DNA of 14,576 nucleotides from Prevotellaceae bacterium (GCA_031259655.1 JAIRLF010000111.1:1-14576); one strand, 5' to 3'. Positions 1 through 8,457 are shown, counted from the stretch's first letter. Program-made: numbers and translations. The notes: a model not told the origin generated them from the letters alone.

Positions 1-1199
1 ATCACCTTATCGCCTTCGGAAAGCCCGTCTAATACTTCATATTGCCCCGGATTTTGACGTCCTACAGTAATATTTGTTTTGATAGCTTTGTTTCCGGATT
101 TGTCTAACTTGAAAATCCACTGTCCGCCTGTATCTTGATAGAAACTTCCTTTATCGATAATCAGGGCGTCTTCCGGTTGACCTAATTCTATCTGTACTCT
201 GTAAGTTTTGCCGATTCTAAGATTATCAGGTCTTTCGTCGATAAAAATGAGGTCGATTTCAAACATTCTATCTTTGATTTCCGGGTTCAGTTTAGTGATT
301 TTCAGTCGATATTTTTTGTTAAGATATGTAACCGTTGCGGGCAACCCGGTAGAAACGCGGTCGATATAATATTCGCTGACCTTTGTATTAATCTTCAAAT
401 CGTTAATGACTTTCTGTTCACCGATACTTGTACCGGCGCCGATTTTTTCGCCATATATTGCGCTGATGAAACTCAATTGCCCGTCGATTGGCGCTCTGAC
501 AGTGAGATGGTCTAAGCGTTCGCGGCTACGTATATAGTGTTTTTCTTCGCGCGCCATATCGTTTTCCATGAGACTGATTTGTATAGCGTTTCGCAACGAA
601 TCGTTCTTCAGTTCGCTAAGCAGCATTCTCGTATTTGTTTGCTGGAAATTGAACTCGTCCGAAGCTATATCCAGTTCGGCTTTGCTTTTGACGCCCATTT
701 GATATTCTTCCTTATCCAGTTCATACTGTTTGTTCACACGTTCCAAATCGTAGACAGTCTTAAGTATATTACGTTTTAATTCCGAAGACTGCCTTTCCAT
801 CTGCAACACTTTTTCTTCGTAATTAACCTTTTTCTTGTCGAGTTCGTCTCGTTCGTCCTCGATAGTTCGTTGGAGTTCAACGTTTTTAAGGATAAGGATA
901 ACATCTCCCTGTTCCAGCATACTTCCTTCTTCGGCAACGATACTGTCAACCGTACCGCTTTCAAGGCTGTTAATTTTTATCGTCATTTTGGGTTGCGCAA
1001 TACCCTCCAAGTCGATATATTCCATAAATTTATCCCGTTTGACTTCCACAATTTGGAGATTTTCGGCGTCGTAGCGCAATTTCGAGGGTCCACCCATTGA
1101 AACCATCAGGTAAATAACGAGTGCGACAATAGCTAATCCTGCTAAAATATAATACTTGTATTTTACGACAGGGTGTTTCTTTTTTAATTGAATGTCCAT
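1..1199 (-). CDS. HlyD-family periplasmic adaptor of a tripartite efflux system (partial, C-terminus off the left edge)
   Basis: Minus-strand frame open from ATG at 1199 to the window edge, 399 codons seen. The protein starts with a short basic cytoplasmic tail, then one membrane anchor (about residues 17-36), then a HlyD/MacA-like plan: first barrel-sandwich half (about 65-105, with the motif SGTVDSIVAEEG), a long charged coiled-coil hairpin (about 105-215), the second half-motif (RAPIDGQLSFI), and a beta-barrel/membrane-proximal part to the edge. Adaptors of this class bridge an inner-membrane transporter to a TolC channel. The gene lies 27 bp after the tolC-like gene on the same strand, so the two are very likely co-transcribed. 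The inner-membrane pump is not in the window; in Bacteroidota such pairs are often followed by MacB/FtsX-type ABC genes, but this is inference. Nothing suggests disruption. Family assignment is firm; the transported substrate cannot be read from the sequence. Confidence 0.9.
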   Translation of the reverse strand, partial: MDIQLKKKHPVVKYKYYILAGLAIVALVIYLMVSMGGPSKLRYDAENLQIVEVKRDKFMEYIDLEGIAQPKMTIKINSLESGTVDSIVAEEGSMLEQGDVILILKNVELQRTIEDERDELDKKKVNYEEKVLQMERQSSELKRNILKTVYDLERVNKQYELDKEEYQMGVKSKAELDIASDEFNFQQTNTRMLLSELKNDSLRNAIQISLMENDMAREEKHYIRSRERLDHLTVRAPIDGQLSFISAIYGEKIGAGTSIGEQKVINDLKINTKVSEYYIDRVSTGLPATVTYLNKKYRLKITKLNPEIKDRMFEIDLIFIDERPDNLRIGKTYRVQIELGQPEDALIIDKGSFYQDTGGQWIFKLDKSGNKAIKTNITVGRQNPGQYEVLDGLSEGDKV

Positions 1200-1226
1200 G
1201 GCTTTATTATTTTTTTTAAATACTAA

Positions 1227-2708
1227 TTATTTCAATAATGATTCGTAATCTTCGGAAAGCAGCATATTTTTTTCAAAATCGTAGAGCGTTAGCCGTCTTA
1301 TGTTGTAATAATACAACCAAAAGTTGCTTAGCGTATTGATGTAATTTCGTTTGGCGGCATCTTTTTCGGTGATTGCGCTGTTAAGTTCGAGAATCGTTGA
1401 GCGTCCGAGAACATACAGTCTTTGAGCCACATCGTTACGTTTATTGGCGGTGTAGTCGGTTTTTTCGGCAACGCGAATCTGATTGGTTTGCAGATTAAAC
1501 TGTCGAACTAATCGCAGGACGTCCTGTTCGAAATCGATTCGTTCTTGTTCCAATTGGATTTCCGTCAAACGCCGGCTCGATTCGGCGACTTTGAGACGCC
1601 CTTTATTACGTCCCCAATCGAGAATCGGCACCTTTATCCCTACTTGTGCATATTGTTGGTTGATAGGGTCTTTATAAGCGGCTTTCAATTCGTCGCTTGT
1701 TTTCGAAAGCCCAAACAGCGCGTACAAATCCGCCTGAAATCCCGTATTAGCTTTATAGTATGCGACACTGCTTTCGCTCTCAAGTTCGCGACGTTTCATA
1801 TCGAGAATAGTCGGATTGTTTTCCATAGCCAAATTCAGAGCTTTATACGGGTCGATATTTAAATCGGGAATAACCGTGTTTATATTTACTGCTATTGGTA
1901 TAGTATCCTTTATTCCCAAATATATCCTGAACGTCTGCATATTATCTTCGAGTGACACTTTGGCGTTCAGGAGATTTGTTTCTTCGTTCAGCCGTTTGAC
2001 TTCCAACTGCAGCATTTCGCTTTCCGTGATACGTCCGATTTTGTAACGTCCTTTGGCAAAAGCATATAAAGTGTCGGCGCTTTGATAGTTCGTTCGCGCC
2101 ATATCCAAATTTGTCTGAGCCATAGCAAGTGAAAAAAACAGCGAAATCACATTAGACGAGACGCGTTCGAGCGTTACGACATAGTTTTTTTTAGCAATTT
2201 CGTAACGCAAAGGCTCAACCTTTCTTTCCCACTTATATGAGTTATACCCGTTGAGCGATTGCTGGTACGAAATCGAAACAGGATTTGTTCTGTATGTGTG
2301 AGAATTGACTGTTCCGAACAAATCGAGCCGGTTTATACCCGTACTGAGGGATACTGTCCCTCCTGTAAACGAAACGTTTTGGCTCATCGAAATATTGCCG
2401 TCGACAATAAGCTGATTCTGTTGCACAAACTGCGAAGTACCATCCGGCATGGTTATGACGTTTATCTGATGGTTGAAGTTTGGGGTCGAGGAGAAACTCA
2501 CCGCCGGAAGATAGTTTGCCCTGAAATAGCGATAGTTCCAATATGCAGCATGGAAAGTGTGTCGTGCGGCGACAACGTCGGACGACTGCCGTCGAGCCAA
2601 ATCAATCGCTTCTTCTATGGTCAACCTCAATGGTTTTGTCTCTTGCGAGTAAAGGTTTAATGCTGTTATTAGCGAAAAAACCATACAAATTAAATGTTTA
2701 TTCATCAT
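1227..2708 (-). CDS. TolC-family outer membrane efflux protein
   Basis: 493 residues, normal for a TolC/OprM-type outer membrane factor. An N-terminal signal peptide is visible (hydrophobic stretch about residues 6-19, then a Ser-Gln that fits cleavage near 21-22). The body has two OEP repeats (roughly 25-235 and 275-480), rich in helical segments such as the LEL and RAKGRYKIGR-like stretches, including AKGRYKIGRITESEMLQLEV and the second-repeat counterpart RLYVLGRSTILELNSAITEK. These are the typical 'G...(T/S)xLE' turns of the family. It should form a trimeric outer membrane channel with a periplasmic helical tunnel, partnered by the HlyD-like adaptor encoded 27 bp downstream. It is the first gene of the unit, with a sigma-54 promoter and palindromic enhancer-like sites upstream. 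The start could be either of two adjacent ATGs (2708 or 2705). Family call is firm; substrate unknown. Confidence 0.93.
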   Translation of the reverse strand: MMNKHLICMVFSLITALNLYSQETKPLRLTIEEAIDLARRQSSDVVAARHTFHAAYWNYRYFRANYLPAVSFSSTPNFNHQINVITMPDGTSQFVQQNQLIVDGNISMSQNVSFTGGTVSLSTGINRLDLFGTVNSHTYRTNPVSISYQQSLNGYNSYKWERKVEPLRYEIAKKNYVVTLERVSSNVISLFFSLAMAQTNLDMARTNYQSADTLYAFAKGRYKIGRITESEMLQLEVKRLNEETNLLNAKVSLEDNMQTFRIYLGIKDTIPIAVNINTVIPDLNIDPYKALNLAMENNPTILDMKRRELESESSVAYYKANTGFQADLYALFGLSKTSDELKAAYKDPINQQYAQVGIKVPILDWGRNKGRLKVAESSRRLTEIQLEQERIDFEQDVLRLVRQFNLQTNQIRVAEKTDYTANKRNDVAQRLYVLGRSTILELNSAITEKDAAKRNYINTLSNFWLYYYNIRRLTLYDFEKNMLLSEDYESLLK

Positions 2709-2756
2709 ATTTTCAATCTATTAGTATAATTTGTTATACAATCACAATACAGATAT

Positions 2757-2772
2757 TACAAAAACCGTGCCA
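2757..2772 (-). promoter_or_regulatory. Sigma-54 (-24/-12) promoter of the tolC-hlyD unit
   Basis: The minus strand reads TGGCACGGTTTTTGTA, preceded by T. The sigma-54 consensus is TGGCAC-N5-TTGC(A/T): the -24 block is perfect, the spacing is exact, and the -12 block is TTGT instead of TTGC. This predicts transcription start near 2746 and a 5' leader of about 38 nt before the tolC ATG at 2708. No TAnnTTTG (-7) housekeeping motif is visible between the site and the ATG, which favours sigma-54 as the main promoter. Palindromic enhancer-like sites lie 80-220 bp upstream, as expected for an AAA+ activator. Confidence 0.72.
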
Positions 2773-2827
2773 AACAGTTAATCGCTTAAAAATAAATACT
2801 CTAACAAAATTAACTTTTCCTAATAAT

Positions 2828-2881
2828 GTGCGAAATCGCACAGTTGATGTGCGATTTCGCACGTTTTGGGCAAAATCGCAT
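2828..2881. promoter_or_regulatory. Cluster of palindromic activator sites (UAS) upstream of tolC
   Basis: Two perfect palindromic 14-mers, GTGCGAAATCGCAC (2828-2841) and GTGCGATTTCGCAC (2849-2862), are followed by a degraded copy GGGCAAAATCGCAT (2868-2881). Start-to-start spacing is 21 and 19 bp, about two helical turns, so bound dimers would sit on one face of the DNA. Relative to the predicted sigma-54 start (about 2746) the centres are near -89, -110 and -129, a normal range for NtrC/AtoC-type enhancer-binding proteins. The first two copies are also reverse complements of each other and could form a 15-bp hairpin with a 5-nt loop in single strands. The binding protein is not encoded in the window. 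Confidence 0.7.
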
Positions 2882-2955
2882 TAAGAAAATTATTCTCTCT
2901 TTATTATATGATTGATATAAAGGCAATTAAAAAAGATGCTAAATTTTATATTCTT

Positions 2956-2969
2956 GTGCGATTTCGCAC
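2956..2969. promoter_or_regulatory. Third perfect copy of the palindromic site, between the divergent genes
   Basis: GTGCGATTTCGCAC, identical to the copy at 2849-2862. It is about 217 bp upstream of the predicted tolC start and about 55-65 bp upstream of the predicted start of the divergent FKBP lipoprotein gene. It could act as a distal enhancer for tolC, as an operator for the FKBP gene, or both. Confidence 0.6.
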
Positions 2970-3007
2970 ACTGCCGACAGATGAGTCCATATTCTCACAA
3001 AAAATCG

Positions 3008-3015
3008 TATCTTTG
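3008..3015 (+). promoter_or_regulatory. Bacteroidetes-type -7 element of the FKBP lipoprotein gene
   Basis: TATCTTTG matches the Bacteroidetes sigma-ABfr -7 consensus TAnnTTTG exactly. No convincing -33 TTTG is seen about 19 bp upstream. Transcription would begin near 3021, leaving about 100 nt of leader before the preferred ATG at 3120. Confidence 0.5.
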
Positions 3016-3119
3016 CAATTTTATTGAAAATATGCAAAGATATGAATAAGTTCAACTTAGTTACGAAAAGTATAATAGTATCTTCTTTGCGGGGCTTTTT
3101 GCTTAAGATTTTACGATTT

Positions 3120-3632
3120 ATGACTAATGACTTACGGCTTGCGCCCTGCTTCATTTTTTTATTGCTTACAGCCTGCAACCGTTCCGGCAACGATTCCGAA
3201 TCTATTGCTTATATAGACAAAAACAGGTTGATAAATATCAACAAATATTTGGCTAATAAGGATTTTGACATCATGCGGCATTATGTCAAACGAAAGTCGT
3301 GGAAAATGAGTTTTTCCGGAGAAGGTTATTTTTACGAAATACTTAACGAAGGCGAACTGCCGAAAATAACCGACCACAAACAGATTATTTGCGAATGCAG
3401 TATCTCGTTATTAGACGGAACGCCATGTTACGAGATAAAAAACAAGACGTTTGTCGTCGGCGGCTCGGAAGAAATTTACGGACTGCATCATGCCATAAAG
3501 TTCTTAGGCAAAGGAGGAAAAGCGCGTTTTATCTTCCCTCCGCACTTGGCTTACGGCATTCGTGGCGACTTTGATAAAATTCCTCCCCGCGCAATTTTAT
3601 TATACAAAATACAAGTGACAGAAGTAAAGTGA
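3120..3632 (+). CDS. FKBP-type peptidyl-prolyl cis-trans isomerase lipoprotein
   Basis: 170 residues from ATG 3120. The N-terminus MTNDLRLAPCFIFLLLTAC is a short lipoprotein signal with lipobox LTAC and lipidated Cys19; this decides the start. The frame is open upstream to TTG 3024 and ATG 3042, but those starts would bury the lipobox behind a 40-50 residue leader. The C-terminal half carries the FKBP fold signature: GLHHAIKFLGKGGKARFIFP, then HLAYG, a short loop, KIPPRAILLYKIQVTEV. This matches the canonical GL-x-AL-x-x-M-x-x-GGKA...P...LAYG...IPP-x-x-x-L-x-F-x-(I/V)-x-L pattern. It probably acts on folding of envelope proteins at the periplasmic face of a membrane. It resembles the GldI-like FKBP lipoproteins of Bacteroidota in size and plan, but I do not claim orthology. 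It is divergent from tolC and convergent with the barrel gene at 3823-4353. Confidence 0.82.
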   Translation: MTNDLRLAPCFIFLLLTACNRSGNDSESIAYIDKNRLININKYLANKDFDIMRHYVKRKSWKMSFSGEGYFYEILNEGELPKITDHKQIICECSISLLDGTPCYEIKNKTFVVGGSEEIYGLHHAIKFLGKGGKARFIFPPHLAYGIRGDFDKIPPRAILLYKIQVTEVK

Positions 3633-3762
3633 AACGAATTTGAGAAACATCGCTAAGAGTGTCGTCAAAAGCCTCGATTTGTAGACCTTGTATGCAACGT
3701 CTTGTAATTCTTATTATTTGGTTATGCCGATTTAAAAATTCGCATCCTTAAATCAGACAAAA

Positions 3763-3793
3763 AAACTGCGGACAAACGTTTTGTCCGCAGTTT
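3763..3793. terminator. Bidirectional rho-independent terminator between convergent genes
   Basis: A 14-bp perfect stem, AAACTGCGGACAAA (3763-3776) paired with TTTGTCCGCAGTTT (3780-3793), with a 3-nt loop. Read on the minus strand the stem is followed by TTTTGTCTG, suiting the outer membrane protein gene ending at 3823. On the plus strand it is followed by a T-rich run to about 3811, suiting the FKBP gene ending at 3632. The rest of 3633-3822 shows no gene. Confidence 0.85.
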
Positions 3794-3822
3794 ATCTAAT
3801 AAATTTTTTTATTATTGGACTT

Positions 3823-4353
3823 TCAGAATTTATAGGCGATACCCATTTTAATCAAAGAGACGTTGTGACCAATTTCCGCCATAGCTGCAAAACTGTTTGA
3901 GAAATAGTAACGCGCGCCCAGGCAACTGCCTAAGAAAGGCTTGCTTACGGCATAGTTATCATTTCCCGAAACAATATCGTAGCCGAGGATTAGACCTGCA
4001 TAGGTATCCCAATTATCGGCGAACTGATAATGGAAAGCGCCTCTTACTCCGAGTCTCAGATTGGAATATCTGTACGACAATGCTGCAGGGGTGTATTTGA
4101 AAGCCGCATAACCCAAGTCAAGACCTATGCCTACTGAAGCTTTACCGTCTATCAGCCCGTCAACTACGCCGTATTCTCCTGTTAAATATATAGGAATAGA
4201 GGCGTTTTTCCATCCGTTGCCGGTATGAATAGTGTTTATAAATCCTATACCGGCGCCGATTACTTTGTCTCCTTTGACGAAGATATCATTTTGGGCATAC
4301 GAAACCCCTGTTATTGCAAAAAACGCAATAATAAAAACAAAAAATTTATTCAT
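3823..4353 (-). CDS. Small outer membrane beta-barrel protein
   Basis: 176 residues. A clear signal peptide (hydrophobic residues 4-16, cleavage likely after SYA at about 20) is followed by a mature part of alternating hydrophobic/aromatic strands with Gly- and Tyr-rich stretches, for example KASVGIGLDLGYAAFKY, NLRLGVRGAFHYQF, TYAGLILGYDIV and KMGIAYKF. It ends in the typical C-terminal Phe of outer membrane barrels. Size and pattern fit an 8-strand barrel similar to the OmpA/OmpW-type porin-like proteins common in Bacteroidota. The gene begins only 23 bp after the mutB stop with no visible -7 motif in the gap, so it may be the last gene of the mutA-mutB transcript. It ends before the terminator at 3763-3793. 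Function is unknown; linkage to methylmalonyl-CoA metabolism is positional only. Confidence 0.75.
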   Translation of the reverse strand: MNKFFVFIIAFFAITGVSYAQNDIFVKGDKVIGAGIGFINTIHTGNGWKNASIPIYLTGEYGVVDGLIDGKASVGIGLDLGYAAFKYTPAALSYRYSNLRLGVRGAFHYQFADNWDTYAGLILGYDIVSGNDNYAVSKPFLGSCLGARYYFSNSFAAMAEIGHNVSLIKMGIAYKF

Positions 4354-4376
4354 TAAAAATATTTAAAAACTATAAT

Positions 4377-6509
4377 TTATTCCAACAACAGCAATTCCAA
4401 CATTTTGACTGCGGCAGTTGAGACCGGCGTGCCGGGTCCGAAGATTGCCGAAGCTCCGGAATCATAAAGGAATTGATAGTCTTGAGCCGGAATCACTCCG
4501 CCCACAATTACCAGGATGTCTTCGCGACCGAGCTTTTTCAGTTCGTCGAGAATTTGCGGGACAAGAGTTTTGTGACCGGCGGCAAGCGAGGACACTCCTA
4601 CTACATGCACGTCGTTTTCGACTGCCTGTCTGGCGGCTTCGGACGGGGTCTGGAACAGTGGTCCCATATCGACGTCGAAACCTATATCGGCATAACCTGT
4701 CGCAACGACTTTCGCTCCGCGGTCGTGACCATCCTGTCCTAATTTTGCAATCATGATACGCGGTTGACGTCCTTCTTTTTTAGCAAATTCGGCTGCCATT
4801 GCGCGAGCCTTTTCAAAATTCGAATCGTTCTTCGATTCGGCTGAATATATTCCTGAGTTCATACGTATAACGGCTTGATAACGACCAACTATTTTTTCGC
4901 AGGCATCCGAAATTTCTCCTAAGGAAGCGCGTCGTTGAGCTGCGATGACCGCCAACTCCAGCAAATTCCCCGTTTTTGTTTCGACTGCCTTGGTTATAGC
5001 CGACAGAGCGGCTTGTACTTCTGCTTCGTTACGGTCTGCCTTCAACTGTTGCAGACGTTTGATTTGAGCTTCGCGCACGGCGGTATTGTCGACGTCGAGA
5101 ATGTCGATAGGGTCTTCCTTTTCGAGACGGTATTTGTTGATACCGATAATCGTATCTTGACCCGAATCAATACGCGCCTGTTTCCGTGCGGCAGCTTCTT
5201 CGATGCGGAGTTTCGGGATACCCGTTTCGATAGCTTTTGCCATACCGCCGAGTTTCTCGATTTCCTGAATATGTTCCCAACCGCGTTGAGCGAGCGCATG
5301 TGTCAGACTTTCGACATAGTACGAACCTGCCCACGGGTCGACCGAACGGCAGATATTTGTTTCTTCCTGCAGATATATCTGAGTATTACGGGCGATACGG
5401 GCGGAGAAATCCGTAGGCAATGCGATAGCCTCGTCCAAAGCGTTGGTGTGCAGCGACTGAGTGTGTCCCAGAGCCGCAGCCATCGCTTCGATACATGTAC
5501 GGGCGACGTTGTTGAACGGGTCTTGCTCGGTCAAACTCCATCCGGAAGTCTGCGAGTGAGTACGCAAAGACATTGATTTGGGATTTTTGGGATTGAACGT
5601 CTTGACAATCTTTGCCCAAAGCATACGCGCCGCTCTCATTTTCGATATTTCCATGAAATGGTTCATTCCCACAGCCCAGAAAAACGACAGACGCGGAGCA
5701 AATTCGTCGATAGTCATACCCGCATTCACTCCCGTGCGAAGATATTCGAGACCGTCGGCGAGAGTATAAGCCATTTCGATATCGCAGGTAGCGCCTGCTT
5801 CCTGCATGTGGTATCCCGAAATGGAGATGGAATTGAACTTCGGCATATTTCTGGAAGTGTAGGCAAAAATATCCCCTATGATACGCATCGAAAATTCGGG
5901 CGGATATATATAGGTATTACGAACCATAAATTCTTTAAGGATGTCGTTCTGAATCGTGCCGCTAAGTTGCTCTAATGTACAGCCCTGTTCCAGTCCTGCA
6001 ACAATGTAGAACGCAAGAACGGGCAACACCGCGCCGTTCATCGTCATCGACACCGACATTTTGTCCAAAGGAATCTGGTTGAAAAGAATCTTCATATCTT
6101 CCACGCTGCAAATCGAAACGCCCGCTTTACCGACGTCGCCGACAACACGCGGATGGTCGGCGTCGTAACCGCGGTGGGTGGCAAGGTCGAAAGCGACGGA
6201 AAGTCCTTTCTGTCCTGCCGCCAGATTACGGCGATAGAAAGCGTTCGATTCTTCGGCGGTCGAAAATCCGGCATACTGACGTACTGTCCACGGACGCATT
6301 ACGTACATTGTGCTGTAGGGACCGCGAAGATATGGCGGCAATCCTGCCGCATAGCTCAGATGTTCCATTCCTTCAAGGTCTTGGGCATTGTATATGCCTT
6401 TGACATGAATCTGTTCGGGCGTCATAAACCCCGCCTGTGTTTGTCCGCAACAACAACCTGTTGCCGGCGTCGGGTTATCGAATGATATATTTGTAAATTT
6501 TGGTCTCAT
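4377..6509 (-). CDS. mutB: Methylmalonyl-CoA mutase large (catalytic, cobalamin-binding) subunit
   Basis: 710 residues, full length. It catalyses the adenosylcobalamin-dependent interconversion of succinyl-CoA and (R)-methylmalonyl-CoA in the cytoplasm, used in propionate formation or use. The N-terminal TIM barrel (about 30-560) shows the substrate-channel block [19 protein letters not shown] (64-82), [20 protein letters not shown] (about 185-204) and [10 protein letters not shown] with the conserved His at 234. The C-terminal B12 domain (about 580-710) has D593-x-H595-x-x-G598 (the lower-ligand His motif), then [10 protein letters not shown] (SxL) and VIVGGVIP (GG). Start at 6509 is 7 bp after the mutA stop, so the two are translated from one message. 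Odd: the N-terminal extension carries three consecutive cysteines (residues 19-21, bases 6447-6455), not required for the known reaction; the small subunit has a similar run. Assignment is very firm. In the Propionibacterium naming mutB is the large subunit. Confidence 0.97.
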   Translation of the reverse strand: MRPKFTNISFDNPTPATGCCCGQTQAGFMTPEQIHVKGIYNAQDLEGMEHLSYAAGLPPYLRGPYSTMYVMRPWTVRQYAGFSTAEESNAFYRRNLAAGQKGLSVAFDLATHRGYDADHPRVVGDVGKAGVSICSVEDMKILFNQIPLDKMSVSMTMNGAVLPVLAFYIVAGLEQGCTLEQLSGTIQNDILKEFMVRNTYIYPPEFSMRIIGDIFAYTSRNMPKFNSISISGYHMQEAGATCDIEMAYTLADGLEYLRTGVNAGMTIDEFAPRLSFFWAVGMNHFMEISKMRAARMLWAKIVKTFNPKNPKSMSLRTHSQTSGWSLTEQDPFNNVARTCIEAMAAALGHTQSLHTNALDEAIALPTDFSARIARNTQIYLQEETNICRSVDPWAGSYYVESLTHALAQRGWEHIQEIEKLGGMAKAIETGIPKLRIEEAAARKQARIDSGQDTIIGINKYRLEKEDPIDILDVDNTAVREAQIKRLQQLKADRNEAEVQAALSAITKAVETKTGNLLELAVIAAQRRASLGEISDACEKIVGRYQAVIRMNSGIYSAESKNDSNFEKARAMAAEFAKKEGRQPRIMIAKLGQDGHDRGAKVVATGYADIGFDVDMGPLFQTPSEAARQAVENDVHVVGVSSLAAGHKTLVPQILDELKKLGREDILVIVGGVIPAQDYQFLYDSGASAIFGPGTPVSTAAVKMLELLLLE

Positions 6510-6516
6510 TTTCTGC

Positions 6517-8385
6517 TTATTTAATGCCTAATTCCTGTTGATAATTTTTTAATGTTTCTAAAACATTTGACTTGATGTTTATAAAATGACTGATGCCTTT
6601 CGCTTCCAAATCGGGTTTGCAAACGGGGTCTCCGGCAACAACAACGATTGCCTTTCCTGCTATTTTCTCGTTGATTGCGGGAACAGCCTCAGCATATTCG
6701 TCGTCGGAACTGCACGCTACAACTATGCTTGCGCCTGCTTTCAACGCCGCTTCGACGCCTTCGTCGATGTCGGCGAAACGATTGTTGTCACGGACTTCAA
6801 AACCTGCAACGGCAAAGAAATTACACGAAAACTGCGCTCTCGCTCTGCACATCGACAAGTTTCCGAATGTCAGCATAAAAGCGACGGGAACTATGCCATG
6901 TTTTTCGGTTTTCATCCTTAATTTCTCGAACGCTTCCGCTCCGCGGTAGAGCCTGACAGGTTCGACGATTTTCGCATCTTTGTATTCATCTCCCTGACAA
7001 CAACAAGATGCGGATGTTTGTTCATTGAGGATTTTCGCATCTAATTTTTCGGTGAAATTGGGATACTGATTTGTGCCGAGCAAAATGTCGCGACGAATGG
7101 CGATGTTCAAATCTTTTTTCTGAGTTGTAGTTTTGACAAGTCCCTGAATAAAACCTTCTTTCAGCGCTGCGATATATCCGCCTTTGTCTTCGATTTCGAC
7201 AAACAGTTTCCAAGCTTCGTTTGCGATGGATGCGGTCAGGCTTTCGATGTAGTACGAGCCGGCAGATGGGTCGGTAACACGGTCTAAATAAGCTTCTTCT
7301 TTCAACAATAGCTGTACGTTGCGGGCAATGCGTCTCGAAAATTCGTCCGCAGAAGCGTAAGCGTTATTGAATGGCGTAACTTCCAACGAATCAACGCCTG
7401 CCAATGCTGCCGACATTGCTTCCGTCGTTCCTCGCAACATGTTGACATACGGGTCGTAGATTGTCTGGTTCCATTCGGAGGTTACGGCATGGAGCTTTAC
7501 TCCAGCCGCACAATCCGAACCGCCGTAATTCTTAACCGCTTGCGACCACAGTAAACGCGCCGCCCTGAACTTTGCTATTTCCATGAAATAATTGGGACCC
7601 ACAGCAAAAGTAAATCGCATTCGTGAAGCGATTTCGTCAACGCTCAATCCCGAATCGGTGAGTTGCGAAAGATATTCGCTGCCCATAGCCAGTGCGAACG
7701 CAAGTTCCTGAACGATTGTCGAACCGGCGTTGTGATAGATGTAAGGATTAACGCCGATTACTCTGTATTTCGGAAGCGCTTTGGCTGTTTCAATCAGCGA
7801 CTTTGCTGTCGCGAAAGCGGTCTCTTGACAGAAGTTGCCTTCGAGCGTCAACCGGCGCAAAGGGTCGTAGTCGATGGCGCCTTCGATTTCGTTGGCGTCC
7901 CATCCCTCGGATTTCACTTTCGCAATAACTTGTCGAAGCGTTTTCAATGCGCCCTTGCAACAGGGTCTGAAATTGATGTCTATGTACGGAAATCCAACGT
8001 CTTTGGTCAAGATGTTGAAGTCTTCGTCAGACAATTCTTCGCCTCTAACTCTGTAGGTGACGGAGTTTACGCCTTTCATCAAGATAGACAGTATCAAACT
8101 GTTATCTGCGGCGACGCCTCTTGTGTCGGGTTCGACAAATTGCGATACTTTCCAATTGTTATCGCGACGTACGCCCCTTACATACGGGTATTCTCCCGGA
8201 GCATACTTCAAATGCTGCATTTCCGCGAGGTCTGCAGCGCTATAAAACGGACGAACATTAAATCCTTCCGGCGTTTTCCATACTAACTTCCTGTCGTAGT
8301 CAGCGCCTTTTAAATCTTTAATTATCACCTCATCCCACTGTTCTACCGTTATCGGTGGAAATTCGGTAAACAAATTCTGAGTCAT
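6517..8385 (-). CDS. mutA: Methylmalonyl-CoA mutase small (non-catalytic) subunit
   Basis: 622 residues from ATG 8385 ([17 protein letters not shown]...). An upstream in-frame ATG exists at 8424, but it lies inside the predicted -7 promoter element, so 8385 is preferred. The TIM-barrel half resembles the large subunit ([66 protein letters not shown]). The C-terminal flavodoxin-like domain (about 475-622) keeps the small-subunit motif [22 protein letters not shown]. It lacks the D-x-H-x-x-G ligand motif, as expected for the subunit that binds no cobalamin. It pairs with the large subunit encoded 7 bp downstream to form the heterodimer. Odd: a Cys-Cys-Cys run at residues 461-463 (bases 6997-7005) in the linker just before the C-terminal domain. 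First gene of the unit, with a promoter at about 8422-8429 and a perfect palindrome just upstream. Confidence 0.95.
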   Translation of the reverse strand: MTQNLFTEFPPITVEQWDEVIIKDLKGADYDRKLVWKTPEGFNVRPFYSAADLAEMQHLKYAPGEYPYVRGVRRDNNWKVSQFVEPDTRGVAADNSLILSILMKGVNSVTYRVRGEELSDEDFNILTKDVGFPYIDINFRPCCKGALKTLRQVIAKVKSEGWDANEIEGAIDYDPLRRLTLEGNFCQETAFATAKSLIETAKALPKYRVIGVNPYIYHNAGSTIVQELAFALAMGSEYLSQLTDSGLSVDEIASRMRFTFAVGPNYFMEIAKFRAARLLWSQAVKNYGGSDCAAGVKLHAVTSEWNQTIYDPYVNMLRGTTEAMSAALAGVDSLEVTPFNNAYASADEFSRRIARNVQLLLKEEAYLDRVTDPSAGSYYIESLTASIANEAWKLFVEIEDKGGYIAALKEGFIQGLVKTTTQKKDLNIAIRRDILLGTNQYPNFTEKLDAKILNEQTSASCCCQGDEYKDAKIVEPVRLYRGAEAFEKLRMKTEKHGIVPVAFMLTFGNLSMCRARAQFSCNFFAVAGFEVRDNNRFADIDEGVEAALKAGASIVVACSSDDEYAEAVPAINEKIAGKAIVVVAGDPVCKPDLEAKGISHFINIKSNVLETLKNYQQELGIK

Positions 8386-8421
8386 ATTCAAAACTTCTAT
8401 TTTTATACAATTTTGCGGGCG

Positions 8422-8429
8422 CAAAGATA
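8422..8429 (-). promoter_or_regulatory. mutA: -7 promoter element of the mutA-mutB unit
   Basis: Minus-strand TATCTTTG, an exact TAnnTTTG match. The predicted start is near 8416, about 30 nt before the mutA ATG at 8385. A clear -33 TTTG is not visible; that region is filled by the AT palindrome at 8438-8457. Confidence 0.6.
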
Positions 8430-8437
8430 ATGTTTTT

Positions 8438-8457
8438 TTATATTATTAATAATATAA
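8438..8457. promoter_or_regulatory. 20-bp perfect AT palindrome upstream of the mutA -7 element
   Basis: TTATATTATTAATAATATAA reads identically on both strands. It sits 8 bp upstream of the mutA -7 motif, covering about -22 to -41 from the predicted start, where a repressor or activator would compete with or assist polymerase. Being pure A/T it could also be low-complexity chance or a melting/bending element, so the operator call is tentative. Confidence 0.35.

Noticed and set aside
2828..2862. Rho-independent terminator
   Set aside because: The hairpin lacks a following T-run on either strand and lies between divergent genes; an operator array explains it better.
3024..3119. N-terminal extension of the FKBP protein from TTG 3024 or ATG 3042
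   Set aside because: It would place 26-32 residues before the compact lipoprotein signal peptide that starts at ATG 3120.
4935..5576. 213-codon plus-strand ORF opposite mutB
   Set aside because: Antisense to the strongly conserved methylmalonyl-CoA mutase; no recognisable domain.
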